From: Piromyces finnis | Lineage: Eukaryota > Neocallimastigomycota > Neocallimastigomycetes > Neocallimastigales > Neocallimastigaceae | Direction: 5' to 3' | Length of the DNA stretch: 29,026 nt | Assembly (NCBI GenBank): GCA_002104945.1 | Contig: MCFH01000136.1 | Location: forward strand, 1-29,026 | Shown here: piece by piece, positions 10,401 to 18,771 of the stretch | How the letters are laid out: each line of letters starts with the position of its first letter | How positions within the stretch are numbered: the first letter of the stretch is position 1 | Notes under the pieces: generated by a model | Seen by the model: the letters and a program-made list of their open reading frames with translations, nothing else | Databases searched by the model: none | Told to the model about the DNA's origin: nothing | Made by a program: the position numbers and the translations under genes

Positions 10401-11602
10401 CCAAGTGTTTCCGTCAATTCATTGAACTCTTCCAAGTAATCGTATGCTTTTCCCCACTCATGTGTGAGCTTAAGCAACTTTGACTTGCAGAGTTCATGGG
10501 GAGACTCTGGTGGAAACTTATCTTGAAGGTGGAGGAATAGTCTTTCAGCATCAGGATTCCTACGCTGCAACATCCTCTCTCTGAGTCTATACCATCTCAA
10601 TACTTTCCCACCTAGATGATCTTCAATGAAGCTAACCTTTGCCTTTTCGTCGTTACCATAGTCATATGGGTAACGTTTGAAATGACGTAAGCACTTCTCC
10701 TGAAAACCCTCTAAATCTATCCCATTGTTATCAAACATAGGCACTTTTACTTCATACCTATGTACTCGCCAGTCGAACATCTTCACGTCCCCATCCTCGG
10801 AGTATTCCGTAGGGTTGGTGCTACTACTAGTTCCAGCACCATGAGGGTTACCCATACCACCGGTTTGATAGGATGTTCTTTCTTGAGTTCTGGCTTCAGC
10901 TCTTCTGTTCATGGCTTCGACTTTAGCCTCGAACAATTTTTCTCTTTCTTCTAGAGCGTTTCGTTGCTCCCTCAATCTGGCCATCTCTTCTTCAAGCTCT
11001 TTTTTATAAGAGACAAAGGCACTAGATTGGCGGTACAACGTTTCTTGGTTGTTTAACACTTGCTGGTGGTCTTGTAACCTTTCCTCATGTTCTGCAGTAA
11101 AGGCATTTTCCACAGCATGCAGCTCTTCCAAGCTAACTTGGCTAGCTGACTCATTTGCTTCCAACCTTTGATCCACTTCAACAAATTTTTGCTGAAAAGC
11201 ATCGTTTATCTCGCTCTTGTAAACCTCAATACCCCGAAGTTGTTCTTCCATAGCACCCAGACGGTTTCCCATACTAGCAAACTGGCTAGATATTTCCGAA
11301 ACCCATCTATTAAGAAGAACTTCAATGTGCTGCATTGGGTTTACCTCACTATTATTAGTAAAAAAGAAAGAAGGATCAACAGGGGCGGGCATAGAATCCC
11401 CCTGTTGAACCTGTAAATTCTGATTAGATTCGACCTCGGTGCTTTCGAGAAGCACCGGGGTTCGAACCCGTGACATTCCCTCTACACCATCCATGCCATC
11501 CGCGCTCGCCGCGTCAGGACGGGTCCCGTCCCTTACGAATGATGTTTTTGTGTCCAATTTATGGACACCTCGAGGGTTAGGGGACTTACCTGTATTTTTC
11601 AT
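7415..11602 (-). CDS. Gag-protease-RT-RNase H polyprotein (A1)
   Basis: About 1395 residues from the first ATG (11602-11600); the frame is open nine codons further upstream, but that stretch is not preserved in copy A2. In order: a GC-rich N terminus; a coiled coil at about 140-240 (heptads around KKELEEEMARLREQRNALEE); a retrotransposon Gag domain at about 285-455; a basic/Asn-rich linker with no CCHC zinc knuckle; aspartic protease with DTGST at ~586; a tandem-repeat linker at ~759-861; reverse transcriptase with KLDLKSAYN, VMPFGLTNAPATFQ and YLDD at ~1057; and RNase H (ECDAS, TEKELLA, YSDHRNL, ending near GRADILSRM). The frame stops at TGA (7415-7417) just before integrase. RNA-binding Gag, protein processing and cDNA synthesis are the expected roles. 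Confidence 0.95.
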   Translation of the reverse strand: MKNTGKSPNPRGVHKLDTKTSFVRDGTRPDAASADGMDGVEGMSRVRTPVLLESTEVESNQNLQVQQGDSMPAPVDPSFFFTNNSEVNPMQHIEVLLNRWVSEISSQFASMGNRLGAMEEQLRGIEVYKSEINDAFQQKFVEVDQRLEANESASQVSLEELHAVENAFTAEHEERLQDHQQVLNNQETLYRQSSAFVSYKKELEEEMARLREQRNALEEREKLFEAKVEAMNRRAEARTQERTSYQTGGMGNPHGAGTSSSTNPTEYSEDGDVKMFDWRVHRYEVKVPMFDNNGIDLEGFQEKCLRHFKRYPYDYGNDEKAKVSFIEDHLGGKVLRWYRLRERMLQRRNPDAERLFLHLQDKFPPESPHELCKSKLLKLTHEWGKAYDYLEEFNELTETLGLPENVRRQVLIQQVRPSVREAFYDIPEQERTLETLSEVLLKCDDHQAVFRNETIEKYDKRDRQTTIMALLDITDPCRPSRWAELKQKNNKPNNKPKVEQTNTQAYAKNNNGTKERRESLNKSSFRRSSSFQPKQGPSSMGNNPLPKAMASQTTVNNSYYSQNQLVAEINARSNPRDIKRVEVLYDTGSTTNLIHPNLAKKLGLKVVDKPAIFRTVNGDIELKQFSDDLQLKLWLTPSGEQEAKPYCFNTSCHLSDNMPEMIIVGLGFMDEHFIYRGYDKDAQVRYFVVDNDKDKGHTNSYGVNGGDIYYCTQLSPITTVTNAKARRPLVTVTAENIEAEIVGNGSHKATRETRNGSSGGLASSSNLEKTCVSVGLVQSANLEKKCVSGGLTRSSDLEKNPVSVGLVQSVDLEKKCDSGGLAFESNLEKTCVSVGLVQESNLEKNHIYVGLVQEENLNENQPTPEEIVEKYYHNFKEAFNEEIANQLPEHRPYDCKIDLEPDASLHKGPIYPFNPEEEKALKEYIEENLAKGFIRKSESPAGYPVLFVPKKSGERQLCTDYRRLNKVTVRNSFPLPLISQVFEAMKGATIFSKLDLKSAYNLVRIREGDEYKTAFSTKFGHYEYLVMPFGLTNAPATFQGFINTVLAEEINDCCQVYLDDIIIYSKSLEEHVRHVKRVLQKLIDNRLVAKLAKCEFHKEELAFLGHVVGKYGIKTDPEKLKAVASWPQPTNLKELQSFLGFCNYYRKFIKDFSKIARPLYAMTSKKVQFLWNEERIQAFEKLKEMLLSPPVLAYPDHDRQFIVECDASNYAVGGVLSQLGDDNELHPVYYYSKKLTKAEINYSITEKELLAIRNAFIEWRHLLMGAKHKVLVYSDHRNLLFATKPQLLTARQARWQELFAAYNFEIIYRPGKMNGRADILSRMVSPEQVQLEMEKASLLRPEQVKEFPPVEEECYAVLEVSFVGELKQAYNTDELAREIRDGLDAKRGHKLIKKK
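9020..9328 (-). repeat. 45-bp coding minisatellite (7 x 15 residues) in A1 pol
   Basis: Between protease and reverse transcriptase the frame encodes seven consecutive 15-residue units of the type VGLVQSANLEKKCVS. First residues alternate GGL/VGL, so there is also a 90-bp higher-order period for most of the array; the last unit is degenerate. At DNA level the plus strand shows tttttctctaagt and ccaaccct recurring every 45 bases. No known domain is recognised; it looks like an in-frame expanded linker. Confidence 0.93.
11437..11531 (-). other. GC-rich structured patch with tRNA T-arm-like motif
   Basis: Within the first ~60 codons of A1 gag. On the minus strand ACGGGTTCGAACCCCGG (about 11470-11454) contains a perfect Pol III B-box/T-loop core GGTTCGAACCC. 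Beside it lies an 8-bp hairpin (CGGTGCTT/AAGCACCG, 11437-11457), and ~50 bases away a 15-base palindrome GGACGGGtCCCGTCC (11517-11531). TGGCATGGATGG at 11499-11488 loosely resembles an A box. No full cloverleaf can be folded, so this is not called a tRNA. It could be a captured tRNA fragment, an RNA packaging structure or chance. Confidence 0.4.
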
Positions 11603-11891
11603 TTCTAATTCAAAAATAAATTCTTTCAATAAATTAAAGAATTTATTATATAAAATATGATTGTGATGAATTTTAAAATTTAAATTAATGAATTTTTTAT
11701 TACTAAACTATTAGAAAATAATTATTTTAATAATAAATTTACTTCTTTTAAATATAATATTTGAATATTATATAAAATATTGTAAATAATTATTATTAAA
11801 CAATAATTTAAATAAAATAAAATATGTTTTTTAAGAACTTTTAATAAAATTAACCTAATTAAAACTAAGCTAACGTAAGAACTAACTATAA
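11603..11891 (-). other. Untranslated leader of A1
   Basis: About 290 AT-rich bases between the 5' LTR primer site and the gag ATG. It is clearly homologous to 15701-15980 in fragment A2, with several 1-2 nt indels. No ORF. Confidence 0.7.
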
Positions 11892-11903
11892 AGCGTTAGT
11901 ATT
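11892..11903 (-). promoter_or_regulatory. Candidate self-priming primer-binding site (A1)
   Basis: Immediately inside the 5' LTR the minus strand reads AATACTAACGCT. Its exact 12-nt complement (AGCGTTAGTATT on the minus strand) lies inside the same LTR at 12187-12176. No TGG-type tRNA complement is seen next to the LTR. The arrangement matches the Tf1 mode, in which the 5' end of the mRNA folds back onto the PBS. Both sites are conserved in A2 (AGCGTTAGTATT at 15982-15993, and the complementary site within its LTR). Confidence 0.6.
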
Positions 11904-12397
11904 GTAAAAGGTGTTTTTATAATATTAGTTAATAAGTTATTAATATTTAGCTAATTAAGTTAGTTATTACCTCTCTATACGAGTTAATAACTAAATAAAG
12001 TTTTATAAAAAATAATAAAAGAACTAAAATAAATATTATAACACAAAAATAAATATAAAACAAATAAATATTAATATGAAATATTATTTACTTAAATAAT
12101 TATTATAATTATTATCTTTTATTTATTAATTATAATTATATACATTAATTATTATTATAGTTACTAATTTACTTTAATACTAACGCTAAAGTATTTAACG
12201 TTAGTTTCAACTATACTATTTAACTATATTAGTTTATTTTCTTTACCACTTGATTGGGTAAAGTAAATAAACTTCCTATTTAATTAATAACCATTAATAT
12301 ATGGTTATACATATATCTGGCCAATAAATGGTGACCAGAATATATGGTTTCAATTGAAATATTTGTGGGCAAACTTATGGCCACAAATATTTCTTAC
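11903..12397 (-). repeat. 5' LTR of A1
   Basis: Plus-strand reading TGTAAAAGGTG...TTTCTTAC, where the terminal A is missing or shared at the junction with element B. It contains three hairpins at its transcription-upstream end (12231-12273, 12289-12306, 12356-12393). AT-rich TATA-like stretches (TATAGTTAAATAG) lie just upstream of the proposed transcript start near 12187. Close homologues are A0 (1656-4969) and A2 (15993-16493). Confidence 0.93.
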
Positions 12398-13167
12398 TGT
12401 AAAATATTCTATTCTAAGTTCAGGTTTGTATACACTAACTAAACTAAACACTAGTTATAAATTTATTTATTATTAAACTTTATTTATTTATTAAATTATA
12501 TTAAACTAAACTAAACTAAAACAACCGTTGATTACTTTACCGTGAAGGTTATTTCACCAGAGCCCTCACTAGGTAATCAATTATTAACTAATTAAATTAA
12601 AACTAATAATCTAAACTAACTATATAACTAACTATACGATTTTCCAACTATCGTTTCAATAGTTGAAAAATTTTCTTTATTTATACTTTTATATAAATTG
12701 AATAAATTCTAATATACATGTTTTAATATTATAATTTTACATTGTTTACATTTATGCATTTATTAAAAGAATTTATTTGTATTAAACTATTTAAATTCAA
12801 TTTATTTACTAAACTTAAAATAAAGTTTTGATTTATTTACTATATGATTGATTATATTTCAAACATATATTTAATTTATTTATTTCTAATTTTGAGGCTT
12901 AGTTTATAAAAAAAAAATTTTTCTTATCTAAAATATTTATTGGTTAAAAATTATTTAATTTAAAAAATTTATTTTATCATCAAAAACTTTATCTTATCAT
13001 AAAATTAAATTTACATAAATTTATGTTAATGTATTGTAATACATTATTTTATCGTAACTTTAGATTTCACATAGATTTATGTTAATGTATTGTGATATAA
13101 ATTTTGTAAAGATTTACGGTACATTAATTCAATACATTGTACATTATTTTAAATACGTATTAAATAC
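12398..13167 (-). repeat. Inverted LTR copy of B
   Basis: Reverse complement of the 14875-15649 LTR, lacking only its first ~32 bases. The homology stops at taaatac (13161-13167), where pol sequence begins. Landmarks in both copies are the block around gattactttaccgtgaagg and the ends with gtatacaaac. There are several indels between the copies. Confidence 0.9.
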
Positions 13168-14835
13168 CTTTCCTAGAAAGCCTGAACTATTGTCGCAAAG
13201 ACAAATTCGCTGGAATTTGTTTTTGACCCGTTATGATTTCAAAATACAATATAGACCGGGTAAAGAAGGTGGTAAACCTGATGCTTTTCAAGACGTCCTG
13301 ATTATGAAGAAGATAAAAGTAATAAAGAAGACGAAGAAGCCTATTCTTGCTTGACAGTTAAAGAAATCGAAGATACTTTATGTCTTGTGTCTATTCAAGG
13401 GAATCTCAAAGAAGATTTAATTAAAAGAAATTAAAGAAGATGAAGAAATTAAAGAGTTAAATAAAAAAATACTACAAGGAAAATCTAACCGCAAATAAGA
13501 ATAAAAGAAATTATAAAAATTTAAGTTAAGTGAAAGAAGGAATTCTTTTGTATAAAAGTTTAATTTATGTACCAAAGAAAATGAGAAATACAATAATCTC
13601 GATGCATCATGATAATCCAATTCATGGTCATTTTGGTATTATCAAAACAAAGAATTAATTACAAGAAACTTTGTTTGGATAAACATGACTCAAGATATAG
13701 TTAAGTTTATTGCTTCTTGTAAAGTTTTGTGGAGCTGCTAAGGTTGATCGTCATAGACCTTATGGACTTTTACAGCCGTTACCTACTCCTGAAAGACCGT
13801 GGTCTTCTGTTTCAAATGGATTTTATAACTGATTTGCCAAAGTCAAAGGAAAAAACAGTTATAATGGTTGTTGTGGATAGATTAACGAAGATGGCTCACT
13901 TTATTCCGTTTAGAATGATTCCGACTGCTCAAATTGCTGCTGATGTTTTCTTTAGAGAAGTTTTCGTTTACATGGTCTACCTGATGAAATAATATCGGAT
14001 CGAGGAACCCAGTTTACTTCAGAATTTTGGCAAAGATTATGCACTTTGTTGAACATAAAGCACAATATCTCGAGTGCTCATCATCCTCAAACAGACGGGC
14101 AGACTGAACGTGTAAATAGTATTTTAGAACAATTTCTTAGATGTTATATTAACAAAAGAAAAAATAACTGGATGAACCTTTTGCCTTATGCTGAATTTGC
14201 GTATAATAATACACTTCAGCAATCCATAAATCAAACACCATTCTTTGCAAATTATGGGCAAAATCCAAGATTTAGTACCGAAATTCCTGCTGATAGCGAC
14301 AATAGAAGAGCTAACAGGCACGCCTCTCAGATGCAAGATAATATTAAATTTTTAAAGAAGAACTTAGAAAAAGCCAAGGAAAGATATAAGAAGTATGCCG
14401 ATTGTATTAGACTTATTGGACCTAAGTTAAAGGTTGGTGACTTAGTTTGGTTAAAGCGTCCTGACTTACTTCCTAAAGGACCTCCAAAATTAACAAATAA
14501 GAAACTTGGACCATTTAAGATTATTGAGAAAACAGGACCTGTTTCTTATAAATTGGAACTACCAGAAAAGTTTAAGATGTCATCCCGTTTTCCATATTTC
14601 GAACTTAGAACCTTATGTTGAAAGAGAAGTTGAAGTGAATGAATCAACTTCTAGAATTCCAAACATTGCTACCGATTCTGTTGAAGGAAGAATTCCATTG
14701 AAGATAGTTAGTGAAAAAGTTGTTAATGGAATTAAGTACTACTTTATGGTTTGGAAAAACTTATTACCTTCAGAAAGTACATGGCTTAAAGAAGATGAAA
14801 TCGATGACCCTCAATTGATCCAGGGAATACCTTAA
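13168..14835 (+). pseudogene. Pol remnant of B: RNase H end, integrase, chromodomain
   Basis: Starts inside RNase H ([13 protein letters not shown], then [12 protein letters not shown]). A decayed zinc-finger region follows (MHHDNPIHGHFG at ~13600, with stops after it). The integrase core is at 13729-13992 (MDFITDLP) and 14046-14621 (HHPQTDGQTERVN), with the second catalytic Asp (SDRGTQFTS) between them in another frame; a one-base loss near 13965 explains the shift. The C-terminal module (KLKVGDLVWLKRP, KLGPFKI, HPVFHISNLEPYVE) is split by another frameshift near 14588. The protein ends at 14835 with a recognisable chromodomain (YYFMVWKNLLPSESTWLKED). Non-functional, and more AT-rich than A1. 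Confidence 0.92.
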
Positions 14836-14861
14836 ATATAAGTCGCTCAGGGGCTCGACTT

Positions 14862-14874
14862 AAGAAGAGGGGCA
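14862..14874 (+). promoter_or_regulatory. Polypurine tract of B
   Basis: aagaagaggggca lies directly before the TGTAAAATATG start of the 3' LTR at 14875. Confidence 0.85.
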
Positions 14875-15649
14875 TGTAAAATATGTATTAATAGAATAAT
14901 GTATTTAATACGTATTTAAAATAATGTACAATGTATTAAATTAATGTACCGTAAATTTTATTTTTTAATTACAAAAATTTATATCACAATACATTAACAT
15001 AAATTTATGTAAAATAAATTTTATGATAAGATAAGTTTTGATGATAAAAATAAAATTTTAAATTAATAAATTTTAACCAATAAATATTTAGATAATAAAA
15101 ATTTTTTTTATAAACTAAGCCTCAAAATTAGAAATAAATAAATTGAAAATATGTTTGAAATATAATCAACCATATAGTAAATAAATCAAAACTTTATTTT
15201 AAGTTTAGAAAATTCTTTAGTAAATAAATTGAATTTAAATAGTTTAATACAAATAATTTCTTTTAATAAATGTATAAATATAAACAATGTAAAATTATAA
15301 TATTAAAACATGTATATTAGAATTTATTCAATTTATTTAAAAAGTATAAATAAAGAAAATTTTCAACTATTGAACGATAGTTGGAAATCGTATAGGTTAA
15401 TTTTGTTAGATAAATTAACATTAGTTTATAATTAGTTATAGTTTAGATTAATAATTTTAGTTTAAATAAATATAAATTGATTACCTAGTGAGGCTCTGGT
15501 AAAATATCCTTCACGGTAAAGTAATCAACGGTTGTTTAGTTATATAGTTTTAAAAATAAATAAATAATAAATAAAAATTATTATTAAAAATAATTAGTTT
15601 AATTGTTAGTTTAGTGTTGTATACAAACTGAACTTTAGAATATTTTACA
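14875..15649 (+). repeat. 3' LTR of B
   Basis: 775 bp, TGTAAAATATG...GAATATTTTACA, with a perfect short inverted TGTAAAATAT/ATATTTTACA end pair. It contains a hairpin (caactattgaacgatagttg near 15363). Homologous to 12398-13167 in opposite orientation. Confidence 0.92.
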
Positions 15650-16493
15650 GTCCAATTTATGGACCCTCGAGGGTTAGGCGACTTACCTGTATTTTTTCAT
15701 TTCTAACTCGAAATAAATTCTTTCAATAAATTAAAGAATTTATTATATAAAATATGATTATAATGAATTTTAAAATTTAAAATAATGAATTTTTTATGAC
15801 TAAACTATTAGAAAATATTATTTTTAATATAAATTTACTTCTTTTAAATATAATATTTGAATATTATATAAAATATTGTAAATAATTATTATTAAACAAT
15901 AATTTAATAAAATAAATATGTTTTTAAGAACTTTAAAAAACTAACCTAATTAAAACTAAGCTAACGTAAGAACTAATATAAAGCGTTAGTATTGTAAAAG
16001 GTTTCTTATATTATTAGTTAATAAGTTACTAATTAGTTTAATTAAGTTAGTTATTACCTCTCTATACGAGTTAATAACTAAATAAAGTTTTATAAAAATA
16101 ATAAAAGAAAGAAAATAAATATTATAACACTAAATAAATATAAACACTTATATAAATATTTTATGAAATAACTTTTACTTAAATAATTATATTTTAATTA
16201 TATCTTTATTTATTTATTATAATTATCTACATTAATTATTATTATAGCTATTAATTTACTTTAATACTAACGCTAAAGTATTTAACGTTAGTTTTGACTA
16301 TACTATTTAACTATATGAGTTTATTTTCTTTACCACTTGATTGGGTAAAGCAAATAAACTTCCTATTTAATTAATAACCATTAATATATGGTTATACATA
16401 TATTTGGCCAATAAATGATGACCAGAATATATGGTTCAATTGAATATTTGTGGGCAAACTTATGGCCACAAATATTTCTTACAATGATATAAT
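15650..16493 (-). mobile_element. Truncated family A copy (A2): gag start, leader, 5' LTR
   Basis: 15650-15700 encodes the first ~17 codons of A-type gag (ATG at 15700-15698), with an extra T in the poly-T run that shifts the frame. 15701-15980 is the A leader and 15982-15993 the self-priming site. 15993-16493 is a ~501-bp LTR, TGTAAAAGG...TTTCTTACA. Everything downstream of the gag start is gone, replaced by element B. It has the same orientation as A1. It may be the far end of a former tandem A array, or an independent copy truncated by the B rearrangement. Confidence 0.9.
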
Positions 16494-17272
16494 TTGATAA
16501 TAATCTTAATTTTGAATTTTACTTCAAAAAGTGATTATTATATTATATCTTGAGTTATAACTATATAAGTTATATGGATTAGAATTTGAAATTGTTTTTA
16601 TAAAGATTAATAAAATTGTTTTATTAAAAACACTAAATTGTTTTATTAGAAACACTCGTTTTTCTAATATTTAAATATTTAAAATTTTATTTAATTAATT
16701 ATAAAAGTGATTATTAAAATTATAATATTTCTTTATTAATAATAATAATAATGATTAAAATAAGAATATTTACATGTATTTATATTTTCTTTTAATTTTA
16801 AACTATTTACATTAAAATAATAAAATTAATAACTATTTACAGTAAAAGTAATAAAAGTAATTAAAAATAACAATAAAAGAAATAATTAAAAGTTAAAGAA
16901 TATAAAAAGTTGTTTATTTTACAATTAATTAAAGTAATAACTATTTTTAATATTTTAATAAAAGTGTATAATTATATTATTTATAACATGGATTATTATA
17001 TTGTTTACTTTTAAAGTGTAATTTACTAACGAAGTTATTAAATATTAATTTAATAATTAATTTAACAAAAGTTATATATTTTGATCTCGATTAATTAAAG
17101 TTTATTATTTTCTTTCAATAATTAGAATATATGCAGTGTTTAGGATTAATTTTATTTAGAATTTTGGTAAAGTAATTAATTAAACTATAACTTATTAAAG
17201 TTACTTTTAGGGTTAATTTGAAAATCAGGTTTAATAATAATTTTATATTTATTAATTTCATTATTTATCAAC
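16494..17272. other. AT-rich DNA without a recognisable gene
   Basis: About 780 AT-rich bases. A hairpin of gatataat..gataataatc against gattattatattatatc sits at 16496-16550, next to the A2 LTR. No ORF, no repeat match found elsewhere in the window. Confidence 0.6.
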
Positions 17273-18092
17273 TGTAAGAATTAATAATTATTTTTTGTAT
17301 AAATTAATTCTTATTTAATTATTTTTTAATTATTAAATTAATTATTTATTTAAACTATTAGCATACATTCATTTAAATTACTATAAACATTTATCTATAT
17401 TGATATTAATATTCATTTACTTAATTTAAAATTTATTTAATTACTATATTAATTATTTATTTATTTAATTTAGTAATATATTTAAAATAATAGTAAACAT
17501 TCATTTATTTTTAATTAATAATTTTTGTATTACATTTTATAAGAAACATATATATTTTATTTTACGTTTGTATTTTATATTTATGTATCGTATCTTGAAA
17601 TAACTTATAGAACAATTAGAAATATAAATACATATTAGGACAATCGGATATTAAGGTTTTTCCCGAATTTTAATCGGTTTTACTTAATATTACGATGATT
17701 GATATATTAGTTATCAATCGAATATCTTTTAGGTTTTTCTTCTAGTCTTTTCCTAAAAAGATTATTTGTTAAGATAGAAATTCTTTATTAAACTTTAAAT
17801 TATCAAAAAATTATAAATATAAGGACTCTGGAATTCCACTAAAGAATCCAGAGTTATTATTTTAAGACAATTATAATAAATAACCCTTTCAAAAACTATA
17901 TCATAAAAAATATTTACATTAAAGATAGTCTTAATATTTGTGTTTGTTATTATAATTCACTTATAATAAACTCTTTAAGATAAGTATTCATTTTATTTAC
18001 TATTAAGAAACTTCTCAATTTAATAATACATATTACGATTTGTATTATTATATTGTAGATAATAATTATTATTAATATATAATAATTATACA
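17273..18092. mobile_element. Solo LTR, family C (copy C2)
   Basis: ~820 bp, TGTAAGAATTAATAATT...TAATTATACA, colinear with C1 (4971-5795), including the shared block taaggtttttcc..gaattttaatcgg. A perfect target duplication TCAAC flanks it (17268-17272 and 18093-18097). No internal region. Same plus-strand orientation as C1. Confidence 0.93.
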
Positions 18093-18097
18093 TCAAC

Positions 18098-18135
18098 AAA
18101 ATGATAAATAATTAAATTTATAAATTATGAATTTA

Positions 18136-18208
<73 letters not shown>

Positions 18209-18210
18209 TA

Positions 18211-18254
<44 letters not shown>

Positions 18255-18328
18255 TTAAAACACAGATAGTTAAAAATTAAAATAATTAACTTGTATAAAA
18301 TTATTAAATTAAAAATTATAAATGTAAA

Positions 18329-18359
<31 letters not shown>

Positions 18360-18767
18360 TAAATTAAATAGCTTATATTTGTTTATAATTATACTTTAAA
18401 ATAATAATTTTGTATAAATAGTGATAGAATCATTTTATTTTAAAATTGTTCCTAATAATCCAGTAAAATTAGATAATAATATTAAATTTTATTAAAATAA
18501 TAGTTGTGATTATATTTACATACATTCAAGATGTATTAAACAATACATATATATATTTAATAATACAAGATTATTAAATATTAAAACTTTATAATTAAAT
18601 AAAATAATTTTATATTTTAAACTAACAAAGACTTGTAAATGAACAAGTATAAAAATCATTTATTCTATTTTTATTTTCTTATTTATTTTTATTTATTAAA
18701 TTTTAGATACAAATATTATCACTTTCTATATTCATTTATAGAATTAAGATAATATCCTCTTCGTATA
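18098..18767 (-). repeat. Inverted repeat F, right arm
   Basis: Reverse complement of 1056-1650, roughly 97 percent identical by eye outside the microsatellite. Its inner edge adjoins the C2 insertion site, and its outer edge (tcttcgtat) is followed after a few bases by the 3' LTR of element E at 18772. No coding potential. Confidence 0.87.
18135..18253. repeat. (AAT)n microsatellite
   Basis: About 115 bases of aat units with one interruption (aataaaataatataat near 18203), inside the right F arm and counterpart of the shorter array at 1570-1614. Confidence 0.95.
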
Positions 18768-18771
18768 AAAA

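Larger units (their letters stand above)
5805..12397 (-). mobile_element. Ty3/Gypsy retrotransposon A1 (chromovirus-like)
   Basis: Element with both LTRs, read on the minus strand: 5' LTR 11903-12397, candidate self-priming site at 11892-11903, leader, gag-PR-RT-RH-IN-chromo frame 11602-6017, polypurine tract 5996-6009, and 3' LTR 5805-5995. The domain order, with integrase last, defines Ty3/Gypsy. The whole coding region is one frame broken only by TGA at 7415-7417 and TAG at 6650-6652. Coding GC is well above that of its own LTRs and of elements B and E, which may mean a younger or more recently arrived family. The 3' LTR has lost about 300 bp, so the two LTR lengths cannot be used to date it directly. 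Confidence 0.95.
12398..15649 (+). mobile_element. Rearranged retrotransposon B with inverted LTRs
   Basis: A plus-strand Ty3/Gypsy remnant. Its right LTR (14875-15649) is in normal orientation after the polypurine tract, but its left end (12398-13167) is the same LTR in reverse complement. gag, protease, RT and most of RNase H are missing; the pol sequence starts abruptly at 13168. Outer ends are TGTAAAATATTC and GAATATTTTACA. The flanks do not form a target duplication (CTTAC on the left, GTCCA on the right): the left flank is the end of LTR A1, the right flank is inside an A-family gag. A simple insertion is therefore excluded. Confidence 0.9.

Noticed and set aside
6849-11660. Several plus-strand frames of 60-125 codons across A1
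   Set aside because: All are antisense to the long gag-pol frame, have no recognised motifs and follow its codon bias.
13417-13620. Minus-strand 67-codon frame in element B
   Set aside because: Antisense to the decayed integrase zinc-finger region, low complexity, no motif.
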